Assembly: GCA_003439945.1 (NCBI GenBank)
Contig: QVRM01007040.1
Location: forward strand, 494,001 to 558,000
DNA length: 64,000 nt
Direction: 5' to 3'
From: Dermanyssus gallinae
Lineage: Eukaryota > Arthropoda > Arachnida > Mesostigmata > Dermanyssidae
Both the position numbers and the translations under genes were made by a program. Positions within the stretch are counted from its first letter, which is position 1, and every line of letters begins with the position of its first letter. Shown one piece after another: positions 51,671-64,000 of the stretch. The notes beneath the pieces are model-generated. The model was not told where the DNA came from, did no database searches, and saw nothing but the letters and a program-made list of their open reading frames with translations.

Positions 51671-54600
51671 GATGCTTACTCACTATTACAATGGCTACGT
51701 TGTCTTTGATGTTACTTTAAGTGGTCTAGTGTTTCATCACGATTAAGTATGCTTGGATTACATGAGTACATAGTTACAAGGGAAAACGTATTTTTGCCAG
51801 CAGTCTTCGCCAATCAGGTTCTTTTAACTCGTATGCTCCTGTAGGAAGTTTCACGAAGACTATAGCACTCAGTGAATTTGCCGGTTCTGCTCGCAGCAAT
51901 GCACTAAGTACCACTCGGTTGGTTGTTCGGATCTACAGCGAAGATCTCTGCACTTCCTCGGTGGAACGGCAGGACAGCAAATAATGATGTTTAATATAAA
52001 CATTAACTATCTTATATATACTTCATTTGAGTAAATTACATATGATTCATTACCGCCCTAGCACCAGCCCGCCGATTTTCTACTTACAGTAGGGACACAT
52101 GGCAGTAAAGCACCACTACAAGCAATGCGTTGGTTTACGGAGCGCTGCAAGCCCGCCTTTCTCATGGAGCACTAAGAATCCAAGACGGAAACTCTAAAGG
52201 ACCGGGGCGTTTATATGACTTCTCAGAGATGTGAAGGAAACCTTTTAGACCTTCAGCTAAAAAGAGAAAAATTCAAGTGGCTCTTGAGCCCCCGGTGTCT
52301 GAATTTTCTGCAAAATTTGTATATAGGTGTGAAAGGCTCACACTAGGTGTCGTTTATTGCCAGTGTCGATCGTGCATTAGCATTTCTAAACCGTCTATAC
52401 GAAAATAAAGTATGAGGGGTCCAGACATCTTGGAAGGAAGTTAATAAACAGAAAAAAGAGTCACAGACAGATAGATGATGGAGCATCAGTCAAAACGTTT
52501 TTTTAGTCTCCAAAAGCGGATCTGCACTTTTAGTGACCGCATTCGTGCTAAGTAAGCGTACATAAAGAAGTAAAGGTCCCAATGCCAAAACTGTTCAATG
52601 GTTCTCCTCTACATAAGAAACGCCCCTAACTCAATGAGCTGGGTATCCATATTATAGGCCTGGGCAAGCGTTTGTCACTTGGTCTTAGTGTCGTGTTACT
52701 CAGGCCTGGCTCTGCATGTGGCTCCACACCTGAGTGACCGAGCTCTAATAATATGTGACATACACTTGCCATTAGGTTACGTGAAGATTATGATTTAAAT
52801 ACTATAAGAAATACAATTAGCTCCGGTACTTCCATGCAACTGTGTTCATAAATATGCCATAGCTACGTGGACGATCTGGTGTCAGGTCAAAATCGACGAA
52901 AATCGAATAGGAGCTTGGAAAGTGTCTTACCCGGACGAAATTTTATAAGCCATTATTGGCTTAGAACGCAAAATCTGTTCTCCTAACTGTATAGAAGTCA
53001 TACCGCATCTAGAAGTCCTACGAGATTATAAGCTACTTATAATGGGGCAATCACAATAGACAATAGATATAATGGGAGAAGCTGTTGTACACGGTAGTCA
53101 AAGCCATCGTCCCTTGCACGGTGTTTGTCCTGAGGTAGTTGAGGTCAAAGAAGATTTTCCCTGTGGCTCACCAATAGCACACAAGGCCGAGGAGAGAGCA
53201 TGCAAGGCTTTTAAAACGGTGATCACTTATGACGCGATGGTAAACACAATAAGCATCACATGAAAGACAAAGATTTAAAAACGTCATGCCGGGAAACGTA
53301 GGCGCCGAGATTGCGGCTCAGCAAGCCCTTAAACCTTAGTAGTCCTAGTAGCATCTGAGCGAAGGAGCAGAATAATATATACTAGGGAAATAATCTGACG
53401 CGTTAGAGACTAGTGTAGAAGGAGTTCCCTGCCGAATAGGTAATTTATAGCCTTGCATAAGCACACAGGGGCACAGGTGGCCTCAGGATTCTCGTTTTAG
53501 AATTGATCGTCCAAAAACGTTGGAATCCAGCGTGGGTGTTCTCGAAAGCAAAAAACGGCGGCTACAGAAAGCAGTTGGCGTTGCCATTTCATAGACTGAA
53601 GGATACAAGGAAAAGCTTCGAAAAAAAATAAAGCGTAAACATTAGGCCACAGGAGACACGTTCACTAGAATGTGAAGCACGTTGGGGTACACTATGAGCT
53701 ACAAACAAACAACCTAAACTGAATCAAAAATAAAAAATCCTATTACCTTTAATTAAGTTACCATTAAAAAATCGTATTACTTTTAATTAAAAGGTTTAGA
53801 ATGTACCTTGATGCATCTCTACAGTATGTGATTTGGCGTAACATGAATTCCGAAATCGCTACCTATCCAAGACTTCAGCTATGTTGGCTTTGATACAGTT
53901 GCACCACATGCCTTGTATAGTAGACGATTTTTTCACGAGATGAAAGAGATTACTTTCGTACTGATTTCGGTTACATCTTATGGACTTATGTAGCATTTAT
54001 GGGCGCAGTTGAATTACTAGTACCACTACTAATGAGCTCGTACTCGTAACTACATATTATAAAACAATATTCCATTGGGCAGACTTCAGAAACTTTAGGT
54101 TCAAATTGATAAAGGCAAATACTCTTGCAAACATTACTTGAAGCGCCACGGATCCTCGTTTCTTCAAAGACCTTCCAGGTTTGTTACCTACTCCTATGGT
54201 GTGCATGGATCACAGCCTATATCTTATTCTGGTCGCGCATAGACAACCGTCCCTGTGGTTGACAATAATAACAGGGAACTCGTGCCAGGGGCATCCATTC
54301 CAAGTTGGCTGTGACAAGGATCCTCGAAAGCATTCGCTATTATGAAAAGCCAGCACCCACGAAATCTAATCCCGCTATATTTGCTGAATGTTTATAGAGT
54401 CGAGCGGAAACTACTACACACGATTAAAAGCTACCCACTCAACTCTTAGTAATGGAAGACACACTCATGTAAGTTTAAAATTCGTCTTCTATTCTACAGC
54501 ATGGGCGTTTTTACCTAGTTTGATAAACGAGGCTAAATTAGACGAAATTGTTTATACACACCTGTCATCATTACTCAACTTCTCATCATACGGTCACTGT

Positions 54601-57209
54601 CCGCTTTCTGCTCGCATGTCGCTTTATTGTATCACTCAGTTCGCACTATAATAACCTGGTTAACGACATTTCTCTTCTCGCAAGTGCTGCTCTATATCTC
54701 GTTTTCGCACTCACTCATGTTCTCTCATATCATCTTGTTTGTTGTGTCGACTCTCCCTGGCCATTTTTGTTTCTTCTTCTTCTTCTTCTTCTTCTACTAC
54801 TTTTAACAGTTCACTAACAAGATAGTATAATCATGGTCTGTTTCGTCCGCTCTCGTCTAAGATTCCGCCGTAGAAAATCGTCAGCCAGCATCACTGGACG
54901 TAAGGCCAAACAGACACAATAGCGAGCCAGCCATCAACCGACGACGGCCTCAGACACCACCACCTAATAAATTGGTGTTCCGTCGCCTTTGATTGAGGTT
55001 TGATAGCGTGCGACTAATTAGCGACCATGCGCGCGAATAGGAACGAGCTAAAATTCTCCTAGAAAGACCCTACCCTCCTCCCTCGATCTCTGGCTTTCCA
55101 CTCAAACTTCGCCTCATTTCCACCCAGCTAGAGCCTGTTACATCTGTTGAGGAATGAACGTAGAGCCATTTACAAACAGAACAGCACATGTCACATTTAT
55201 GTACACTACGTTTGTGGTTGTTGCTTTCTTGTTGTAGATGTTTCTATTGTTGTTGTTGTTTTAGTACGGGTTACCGACGCTTCCATTACTGCTGTCAGCT
55301 CATATGTATTAAAAGCAGAAATATTAGTTATACTGCTACGAATAGTATTGTTGTTGTTGTCGCCATCGTCGACCTAGGATAACCGTACGCATCATTTTAT
55401 TGTTGTTGTTGTTCTTGTGTACGTGCTCTCTTTTCGTGTGCTCTTGTTGATGTTTCTACAACTAGCCTATATATCTGAAGCACACGTCCAGCTCACATTT
55501 ACAAAAGTCTACATAAAAGTGACGGTATACGACACAGTTTGCCTTGAGGAATGAGCTTTGCTTTGGGTTTCTTTGTTGTTGTTGTTGACACGTTGTCTCG
55601 TTCACTATTTAGTCTCCATAACGACGCAAGTGTTCGTTCTACTAGTAAGCGTATCTTTTAGAATACTAAGAAGTATTCGCAAATATTGTTTCAGTGAACA
55701 CTCCCACTGCCATTGTCGGTGCGTGCCACTTTTCACATTATTACTGCTGTATACCTTGTGCATAAGCACGAATTGATTGATATTACCCGGCAACACCACA
55801 AGACCGCGAATCGCTCAAAATGTACTGTCATGCGACGTAGGAGCATTCATTAGAGCTCCATAAAGACGTGTCAGAACCGTGAAATAGATCTAGACCCAGA
55901 AACTATAGCAAAACAGCAAAGCAAGTATAATAATAAATAGCGGCATGGAAGGTGCCTACGAACGAAAATAGGAACACATGCCGTACCAAGCATCTGACCG
56001 ACGACAGCAAAGACCCATATTCGGAGAATGCAAGCACACAAAGTGTCTAATCCGGTTTCGGTTGCTCTCGCTGCTAGTCACGAAGTCGAATATTCGCATA
56101 CTAAAACGAATACGTATTCGACTGTTGGATAGTGAGTATAGTTACACTAACAACCGAAGAAACATACTACTACTACTAATACTTCCCCTTGCTGAAAAGG
56201 AGCCTAGCGATAGAGAGGTGTACCGGAATGGGCTCGGCTACCACGTCAATGGAACTGAAAATACATTTATAAATAAAGCATATCCACAAAACTTCAAAAT
56301 CTTATACATTCTAATGTTTACCCATTTTTTTTGTATATATCATTTTTGCAACTCCTCTTCTTATCGAGCTTGTTTCATACAGGATTGGGTACGTAATAAA
56401 ACATATAAGACTAAAAATTATAACAATAATAACAAAAATACTCGTGTTATTCTTATTAATAATATTAATAGTTGTTACCGTTATTATTAATAATATTAAT
56501 AACAAATACAGAGTCTAAGTATTTGTCTATCACTGACGCCATGTCTTTGGCGAACGTATCGTGGCACACGTCTAGCAGGATTGCCGCTGCCAATTTCCTA
56601 AAGACTTTTACATTTCTGACAACACGCCACCCCCACTCCAGGTGCCACGAACCGCCTGGCTGTTCGCTTTTTTGCCAGGGCTGTACAACCGGGACGTGAT
56701 CACTAGTTTGGCTTATTACAACTCTGCGCGTGGTGACACCGCTTGGTATTATATATCACCCTTTGCGCCGACGTTTTGACAAGCTCGGTAAAATCTGTGC
56801 CAAATGACCCGCCTTCCCGTCTTGCCCGTGCGCGACCTACCAGAATTGTATGATGCAAGTTTGGAATTTCGTTTACAAGAACAGCTGTCGTATCTTACGC
56901 TTCATATTGGAATTACACATTTTGATGCGCACATATATATATATATATATATATATGTAGTCTCCGGCGAGCCATTGCTATGTTGCCGTTTGGGATGCGC
57001 CGGCGGCAAAGCTTAGCTGGACGGGACTGGGTATTCCACGGGCCACCACGTGCGATCGCTGTTGCAGGAAGAGGTAACTAACAGTCATCTCAAACCATTT
57101 GAACGTTTCACCGACTTTGACCTCTTGATGGACCCATCGTCAGTGCCTGCCCGCTCTGGCACTGCGAACGAGGCGAATAGATTATACTACTGCTGCTGAA
57201 AACAGAAGC
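51671..57209. other. Intergenic sequence without a recognisable gene
   Basis: About 5.5 kb with no supported gene. Small features are a TTC tract (about 54770-54796), TTG-rich runs near 55240-55590 and a (TA)n tract at 56932-56956. The 170-codon frame at 55978-56490 has no domain, is AT-biased at its end and lacks splice context, so it is not annotated. Confidence 0.4.
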
Positions 57210-57491
57210 TCAGAGCCGCTTCAGTGCCTCTGTAACGCAACACTTGAACAGTTGGCCAAGTTGTTCAAACTTGTCAACACACGTTGTCGCTTGAATCTGA
57301 CCTGTGGGCGGCACTACCCGAGGTTTGAACGCAAACGCAAAGGCCTGCTGCTCCGAGTCAAGCCGAATTTGAACAGTTGCGCCTACTCTCAGATCATCGT
57401 CTCTCACTGTGTCGTATGTTGCTGAGCAACATACACACACGCTTCGGCGAGTGAGAGACGCACATACACATTCTCTACTATTCACATTCAC
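57210..57491 (-). CDS. Unrecognised short ORF or exon
   Basis: A 93-codon minus-strand frame ends with a stop at 57210. Its second half (VQIRLDSEQQAFAFAFKPRV, then FEQLGQLFKCCVTEALKRL) has balanced, protein-like composition. An acceptor-like TTGCTCAG at about 57421-57428 could make the part from TYDTVRDDDLRV onward a terminal exon. It lies 560 bp beyond the stop of the large gene on the same strand, so an alternative last exon or a separate small gene is possible. I do not recognise it. Confidence 0.3.
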   Translation of the reverse strand: MNVNSRECVCASLTRRSVCVCCSATYDTVRDDDLRVGATVQIRLDSEQQAFAFAFKPRVVPPTGQIQATTCVDKFEQLGQLFKCCVTEALKRL

Positions 57492-58049
57492 TTATACATA
57501 GAAACATACATACATACATACAGACAGACAGACATACGTACATACAAACAAATCACCCAAGAACATGTTGACGTTCTCTCTTGTTCGAATACAACGAACG
57601 GATAGTCGATCGTATCGATTCTTTCTCGTTCATGTTCACCAGCTAGCCAGACTAATAGAGTTAGCTACTACTATCAGCAAGCCAATCATTCGGAGAGTTG
57701 TCAAATGGTGATCACACCACCGAGTTGAATTATATAGTGTGTGTGTGTGTGTACCACCATCTTCACCAGCAGCAGCAGCTAACAAACAGCGGTCGGGCAC
57801 GTGCCAACAAGTGCGCTGTCTACTCCCGTATGTGTGTCTTTCTCCACCCTGTCCCCAACCCCCGCGCCCCGCCTCGTCCCTCTTGCGTCGTACCTCTCTC
57901 TCTTGCCGAAGCGGCCGAAACAGCCCAACTCTAGAGCAGGGGAGCATACGACGATTGACCCCACCGGTCGTCGTCCACGACGAATGTTACCACGACCATA
58001 ACCACCACCATCGTCGTCATCGTCGTGAGGAGGCGACGACGGCGGCGGC
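57492..58049. other. Microsatellites and 3' flank of the large gene
   Basis: The region contains CATA/CAGA tetranucleotide runs (about 57505-57550) and a GT run (about 57737-57753). It is probably partly the 3' untranslated region of the gene to the right. No AATAAA on the minus strand was noticed close to the stop. Confidence 0.4.
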
Positions 58050-61000
58050 CTATCTCCTCATCATCGAATTGAGGTAGCCAGTGTACGCCGACGCGCCGTA
58101 CATACTCTGCTGCTGCTGGGCCGATGGCCCCCCAGCAGCTGCCGCTGCCGCCGCCGCTGCAGCAGCTGCCGCAGCTGCATTCGTATACTGAGCGGCGGCA
58201 GCGGCAGCAGCAGCTGCATTCGTGTATTGAGCAGCTGCAGCGACTGCCGCCGCGGCCGCCGCCGCCGATGTGGGCGCACTATGCGATGGATGACCGCCGT
58301 GCAACTGCTGGTGCTGCTGCTGCTGCAGCTGCTGTTGCTGTTGCTGCAGCTGTTGCTGCTGATGATGGTGATGATGAAGGTGAGGATGATGAGAATGAGG
58401 AAGCGACTGCTGATGATGATGGTGATAGCCGGACATCACGGCCGCTGCCGCGGCGGCAGCGGCTGCCGCAGCCGTTCCAGGGTGCTGAGACGCATGACTG
58501 GTGGTGGTGGTGAGTGACTGGTGATGATTATGATGAGGCGACTGATGAGGGTGAAGCTGCTGCTGCTGCTGCTGTTGTTGTTGTTGATGATGATGGCTAC
58601 CGGCGGTCGCGGCGGTAACCCCCGGATGCTGGAGGGGGTGATGGTGGTGGTTGTTATGTTGAGAGGGACCGGCGGAAGCACCACCAGTGCCCCCCGCCGC
58701 CGCTGCTGCTGCTGCTGCCGAGGGGTGGTGATGTGCTGCCGCAGCCGCAGCTGCGGCAGCTGCAGCGGCGGCCGGATGGTGATGATACCAATAGGCGGCG
58801 GCTGCCGCAGCGGCGGCGGCTGCAGCACCCGCACCTCCGCCCCCGCCACCACCACCACCACCGGAGGTGGACATAGCGGCAGTAGGGGACGTCATTACGG
58901 CCCCCTGTGAAGAGGCGGCGGTGCTGGAGAACGAGGAGGCGTTTGCTGACAGACAGGTCGAGTCGACAGGTGTTGCTGCCATCGTCGGTGAGGGGGGCGG
59001 AGGTGGTCCAGCCGTCCCATAGTACATCGAATGATGCGGTGTTGATGTTGGTGTTGGCGTTGTCGGCGAGGACGACGACGTCGTTGACGTTGTCGTCGTC
59101 GTCGCCGCCGCAGCTGCCGGGAGTGAAGCAAGTTGCGCCGATGGTACTTGCGGAGCCTGTGGGAAGTGGCCATGGGAGCCGTGAGAGTGGGACGATGATG
59201 AGGATCCGGAAGAGCCGCGTCGGCCAGCAGATGCCGTAAACGACCTTGAGCTCGCCGATGCAGATTGGCGGCCGTGCGCTGTAAATGACCCCGTAGCAGT
59301 AGCGGAGGCGGTGGCGGCCAGAGGATGGGCTCCAGCGTTTGCTGCGCTGCCGCTCATAATTCCCGCGCGATCAAGGCCCGCAGTCAGTTGATGCAGCTTA
59401 CCGAGCGCCGGCGACGACGACACGGTGTTCGTTGGTGCTTGCCGTCCCACGTCGGTTCGGTGGCTGCCACTGACGGCGGCACCGCCTCTGCTGGCTGGTC
59501 CAACGGCAGTGACTTGTTGCTGTTGTTGCTGGTAGTGTTGACGCTGCCTTTGTTGTTGTTGCTGATGCTGTCGTTGTTGTTGTTGTTGCTGCTGTTGTTG
59601 CTGCTGCTGGTGCTGTTGTTGTTGCTGCTGCTGGTGATGGTGATAAGCAAGCCATTCGCGATGCTGTTGCTGTTGTTGCTGGGCAAGTTGATGAGCGAGT
59701 TGCTGCTCATAGAGGCCTTGAGCGTTGGCTGTCGCCGACTCTGAGTTCGCATGATGAGCGTGATATGCGAATGCCGAACTAAGCGTACTTAGGTGACTGG
59801 CTGGTCCCACAGACGGATACAGCGAGTGATCCTTGACGTCGGGCGTTGGTGACGTCGCATAGAGAACGTGCGGCGGTGGTGGCGGCGAAATCATACCGCG
59901 CTTACAGCTGATGCTGCTGCTACAGCTTGTCAGCACCGGACTCACGTGTTCGTCGTCGCTCGAGTGGAGCAACGCGCCGTCGGTGATCGCCAGCATCGCC
60001 TCCTTGATCGTCGACGATACGGCACTTGATGAGCCGATAGACGACGAGAATTGGGATAGAGCGGCCCCGCTGTCCACACTCGTCGACGACATCGAGTGCG
60101 TACTCAGAGTGGGAGTGAGAGAAGGTGGTGTAGGCGCGATTGGTGACAGTTCCGGCCTCTCTGGGGCAGGGCTAATCTCACCACCGCTACCTCCTGCTGC
60201 TGGGGTTATCGGGGGCGTGGGAACGGCCATCTCCACTGGAGGTTGGTGGCGTTGATCGTACTGGTGCTGCTGCGATTCCCCTCCGCTTGCTGTCAAGGGT
60301 TCAAGTCTTCTACTTCCGCTCTCAGTCCCCCGTCCGACTGCAGGCGATGACGCAGCACATTTCTCGGCTGGCTTTCTTTCCGTTCGCGTATCGAGTGCGA
60401 CTATTTCGGCCGGGCACAGCTTATCGCTGGTCAGCGCCGAATCTTGGGAATCACCTAGACGGCCATTCACTTGTAAGTCACACTGGCTCACACCAAGCTT
60501 ATCGCTCGCCGATTTGCGACATTCTTGAATGTTAGTTTCCTGGATCGCTGGTTTCGCGGTCGTCGTCTGCGAACGGCTATCCTCACCGTCACGATTGATC
60601 GACTCAGCTTTCGCACCATCTGCGTCTGATTTGTACGAATTCGCTTTACTGTTTTTCGACACGACATTGCTTTTGTCTAACACGGCTGTCGAAGGCGCTG
60701 CACAGGGATCTTGAGCACTGGTCTTGCATTGACTACCTTCATGAGATGCGGATAGATCTTGTCCGGTGGTCCGATTTGTTGGAACGTCTTCGTTCACCCC
60801 GTTCGCATCGACAACTGCTTCAGTGCTTATCGCCTTGACACTCTTGAGAGAAAGCACATCTGTCACTGATGTAGTCGTAGCAGTTGTTGTTATTGCTGCC
60901 GCTGCCGCCGCTGTTGTTGTTGTAGTCGTCGTTGTGGTTGTCGCTGCCGCTGTTGTTGTTGTTGTCACTGACGCTGTTGTTGTAGTTGTCGCTGTTGCTG

Positions 61001-64000
61001 GCGCTGGCGCTAAAGTGACAGCTATCGTGGCTGGCTGGGGACTCAATGAACCTCTGAAATAAACATCAGTCGATCGCAAACGTAAGAGGGCCTCTATGTA
61101 CACAGGACAGATCGCGTGAAATAATTTATAATAATATATGTTGCAATATTTGTTGTTGGAACGAATAAACGTATACTCGTGGGTTGAATCGATTGGCATA
61201 TTAGAGCGACTAGTACGGTAAGCACTGCAGCCGTTGGAACAATAAACATGTTCTGTACATACCTGTAGTCCTTTTTTGGCGGTCGACTTCGTTTCCGCTG
61301 GGGAGGGTCCTCGACGTCGTCCTTGCTCATGGTGACGCCGCTGCCATTGGTGTCATGCGTGCAAGAGTCATTATCAACAACTGTCGTCTGCATGTTTTGC
61401 TGCTGACCTTGTTGTTGAGGTAGACTTTCTAGCTCCGGGTCACGCTTTTGTGGCAGATCTTGTTGCTCACTAGAATCTTGTGTCTGCGGCTCTGTCTTTT
61501 CTGGCTGGTGTTGGCCTGTATTCACTTTTTCCGCTTCCAAAGGCAGCACCGGTTGTTCATTCTCCTGCTTGGCATCACCTCTCGTAGCCAGTTCATCTGT
61601 ACCCTGCTGCTCACCTAACGAGGTCGAGGCCCCCTCCCCAGCTGGACGAAAACCCTCTCCTGGAACGACATCCGTTGGTGTTGTCGTCGCTGCTATTTCG
61701 ACTGGTGTTGCCGCAGCTCTTGGTTCTGTTGTTCGATCCGACATTTTCTTTTGTGGCGACTCTTCCTCCTCACATGTTGTAATCGAAGGGGCGTTTGCTG
61801 ATGACGTTTCGTCAGGTGTCAGCTTTACACCCACAGATGATGACATCGACGCATCAACCTTAGCCACTGGTGGCGTTTGCTCTAGCGAGCCAGTCTCGGC
61901 TACGTCCAGAACGGGTTCTTGTAACTCCACAGAATGTCGTGTCCTGCGGCCAATACTGGCTGTTCGTGAACGGGACTGATCTGGGGTGTCCTGCTGCAAT
62001 CCACAATGACGACCGTGATTCAACGTTTGGCATTACTGTATAGTCATCATGGCGGGCTAACAACATGGTACATCTGTAGCTAACTGTATATACAAGGGCG
62101 AATCGGCAAGTTATAGTGCTTTGAATTTTGTCGCCAGACCGAAACCGCCAAAGTCTTCTCCTTTGTTTTGCTTAGAAGCGCCATCCATCAGCTTGACAAC
62201 CTTTTTCGAAGAGTGGACCAGAAGGTGGCGGGCGTGCGTTGCAGCACACGGGAAGTATTTTCAAGGGAGCAAATATAATTTGGAAGATTAAATAAATACT
62301 TTTTTTTTAAATATGCAACGGAACTTTACGTTCCACTCTCCTACATCCGCGGTCGCAAGCATTTTTGTATAAGTTCAGTAAGTTATATATATGCGCAGTA
62401 GGTTCTGAATTTGAACCTTAGGCGACAGTATTTTTCATACTCCTTACCTTATTATTGGCGGTAGGAATGGTGTCGACGCTCTTCTTCCGCTGAGTTTCCT
62501 CGAGTATTCTTCTACGACTTTTCTTCGGCGGTAAGCAAACGGGCTTCTCAGATGAGGTTCTTCGCTCCGATATTGCGGGTGCGATTCTACTTCCACAGCA
62601 GTCTGAAGCACCGCCAATCCCGGGCGAGCTAATTGAATCGTCGGGAACGCCCCCGCTCACGCTAATGCGTCCTGCTGATAATGGCGTTTGTAATAACTCC
62701 GTTGTACCGCTCTCTTCCGTCAGAGTCTCCGCATCATCGGCTATCTTCCACGTTTCATTCTCCTCAGCGGCCACCTTCGGCTTAAGTGACTCGCGCGATC
62801 GAACTGGAGTGGATGTCAGAGGACTCCCCTTGCTAGCCAATACTGCCTGTTGTTTCTGCTGTTGTGGTTGTTGCAGCTGTTGTTGTTCATCTCTACTATG
62901 GCTGTCAGGGTTCTGCCTCCCTTGGGATCCCTTAGGCGAGGGCACGACGAAAGAGGATATCAAGGTCTGTCTGGCTGCACCGCCTGAGACTTTACCTGCA
63001 GCCAAAACGTGCCAACCGGTGTCATACATTCATAGACATATCGCTTAGAAATTGCGTGAATTGACTACTTACTGAAAAAAAACCTTGTCACTGCATATAT
63101 ACCGGTCAAACTAACATAACACGAGTACAGTATTTGGGAGCAGCATATATAATTTGTAGACACAACGAATCCAACGTAATTGCTTTATACCTATATTTCG
63201 TATTTTTAGCAGATTTTGTCGTCAGTATGTGTTTTGTCGCAATACGACGGCAGCGCGACTAACCGTTTGATGATTTGTTTGACGTGGTAGCATGATTACG
63301 TCCTGCCTCAGCAGCAGGGGCGACTAAACCCGTAGCTTTCTCCTCGGCTTTCCCTACTACTACAGCAACAACGGATTCGTGTCTTCTTTTTCGGCCGGCT
63401 GACTGAGTAACGGCGTCATCTTGCAGGCGGCCTGCGACGCCCCCGTTGCGTATCGGCGCTGGCCGAACCCCACTGACTGCGGCAGCGGGGGCGTTCAGCG
63501 GCGGACTCTGATGCGTCGAGGGGGCGCCATGAGCTGCCTGCGTAGCGGCGACAGCGACAGCGGCATTGGTGGCTGGGGTGGCGACGGCTGCCGCCAGAGG
63601 TTTCCTTCGTCTTCGTTTCGCCGTGCGCATCATCACGTGGACCTTCTTCCTAGACTTGTTCGTACCGACCATTACTGGGCGTTTGACGACAGCCGGCCTG
63701 TCGTCGGATAGCTGAAAATTTCCTGCCAAAAGCTCGTCTTCTTCGCCGTTGGCCGTTTCCAGTTCGGCATCCGTCTCCAACTCAATCGACCGATCAGCAT
63801 CCGTACCGGCAGAGGTGTCGAGCGAACGCTTCGCTGACGACAGTTCGGGTGGCGACGCTTGGCTAGACTGAACGCTGTCGTTGTCCTTACTGTAATTGGC
63901 GTCAAACAAATTGTTGAGGTTAGGCGTAGCGGATTTCTGAATCCTAGTTTTCGACTTCTCGTCGTCGTCGACGTCACTACTAGCACGCTGAATTTGGCAA
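58050..64000 (-). CDS. Large low-complexity, probably nuclear protein (3' part)
   Basis: I do not recognise the family. Four exons are seen in transcript order: from the window edge to 63264, 62995-62448, 61993-61263 and 61053-58050. The phases (1, 0, 2) agree at every junction and all sites are GT-AG. About 1,670 residues are visible; the N terminus lies beyond the window. The first three exons each contain basic, nuclear-localisation-like or AT-hook-like patches (NKSRKKVHVMMRTAKRRRRKP, shown here in part as KRRRRKP; PPKKSRRRILEETQRKKS; RKRSRPPKKDYR). They alternate with acidic Ser/Glu-rich sequence. The 1,001-codon last exon holds poly-Thr, poly-Gln, poly-His, poly-Ala and poly-Gly tracts and ends SAYTGYLNSMMRR. 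Such a composition is typical of transcription or chromatin regulators; that role is inference. No folded domain was identified. Confidence 0.8.

Noticed and set aside
55978..56490. A 170-codon plus-strand frame
   Set aside because: Asn/Lys/Tyr-rich AT-driven composition in the second half, no motif and no splice context.
58061..59752. Many plus- and minus-strand frames inside the last exon of the large gene (poly-Leu, poly-Ser, poly-Asn)
   Set aside because: They are shadows of CAG/GCC repeat codons; the 1,001-codon frame with correct splice phase explains the DNA.

Overview
This is a eukaryotic nuclear window, most probably from an arthropod. A mite or other chelicerate is my best guess, but that is inference. 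The reasons are: spliced genes with GT-AG introns; many long (TA)n tracts; three different mariner-type transposons; tRNA-derived SINEs; decayed non-LTR retrotransposons; and proteins with long Gln, Ala, His and Gly runs. No bacterial-style operon, CRISPR array or rRNA gene was seen.

Layout. 1-3.1 kb is decayed, largely unreadable sequence. 3.8-22.3 kb (+) is a seven-exon (or longer) gene for a secreted or membrane protein that I do not recognise. Its introns hold a SINE, two mariners and LINE remains. 22.7-29.6 kb is a retroelement graveyard. 29.7-32.0 kb (-) is a complete four-exon cyclophilin gene, PPIL3. 34-38 kb is CpG-rich, low-complexity sequence with a pair of SINEs. 38.5-39.4 kb (+) is an intronless glucuronosyltransferase I gene of the B3GAT3 type. 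41-46.7 kb holds a deleted mariner, two foldback elements and a truncated LINE. 48.0-50.6 kb (+) is the four-exon gene for Dr1 (NC2 beta), with an unusual glycine-rich N terminus. 50.6-57.2 kb shows no convincing gene. 58.05 kb to the right edge (-) is the 3' part of a gene for a very large low-complexity, probably nuclear protein.

The genes do not form one pathway. PPIL3 is a spliceosome-associated cyclophilin, the B3GAT3-like enzyme completes the glycosaminoglycan linker in the Golgi, and Dr1 is a general transcription repressor. The most unusual DNA is a 1,156-bp foldback element at 44.26-45.41 kb. It has two 482-bp arms, sits inside a (TA)n tract, and its spacer holds a diverged copy of part of its own arm. 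Other points of interest are a mariner with perfect 32-bp ends nested in a LINE remnant, tandem SINEs separated by repeats of the same 14-bp sequence, and an exact 24-bp duplication that doubles the start codon of the glucuronosyltransferase.
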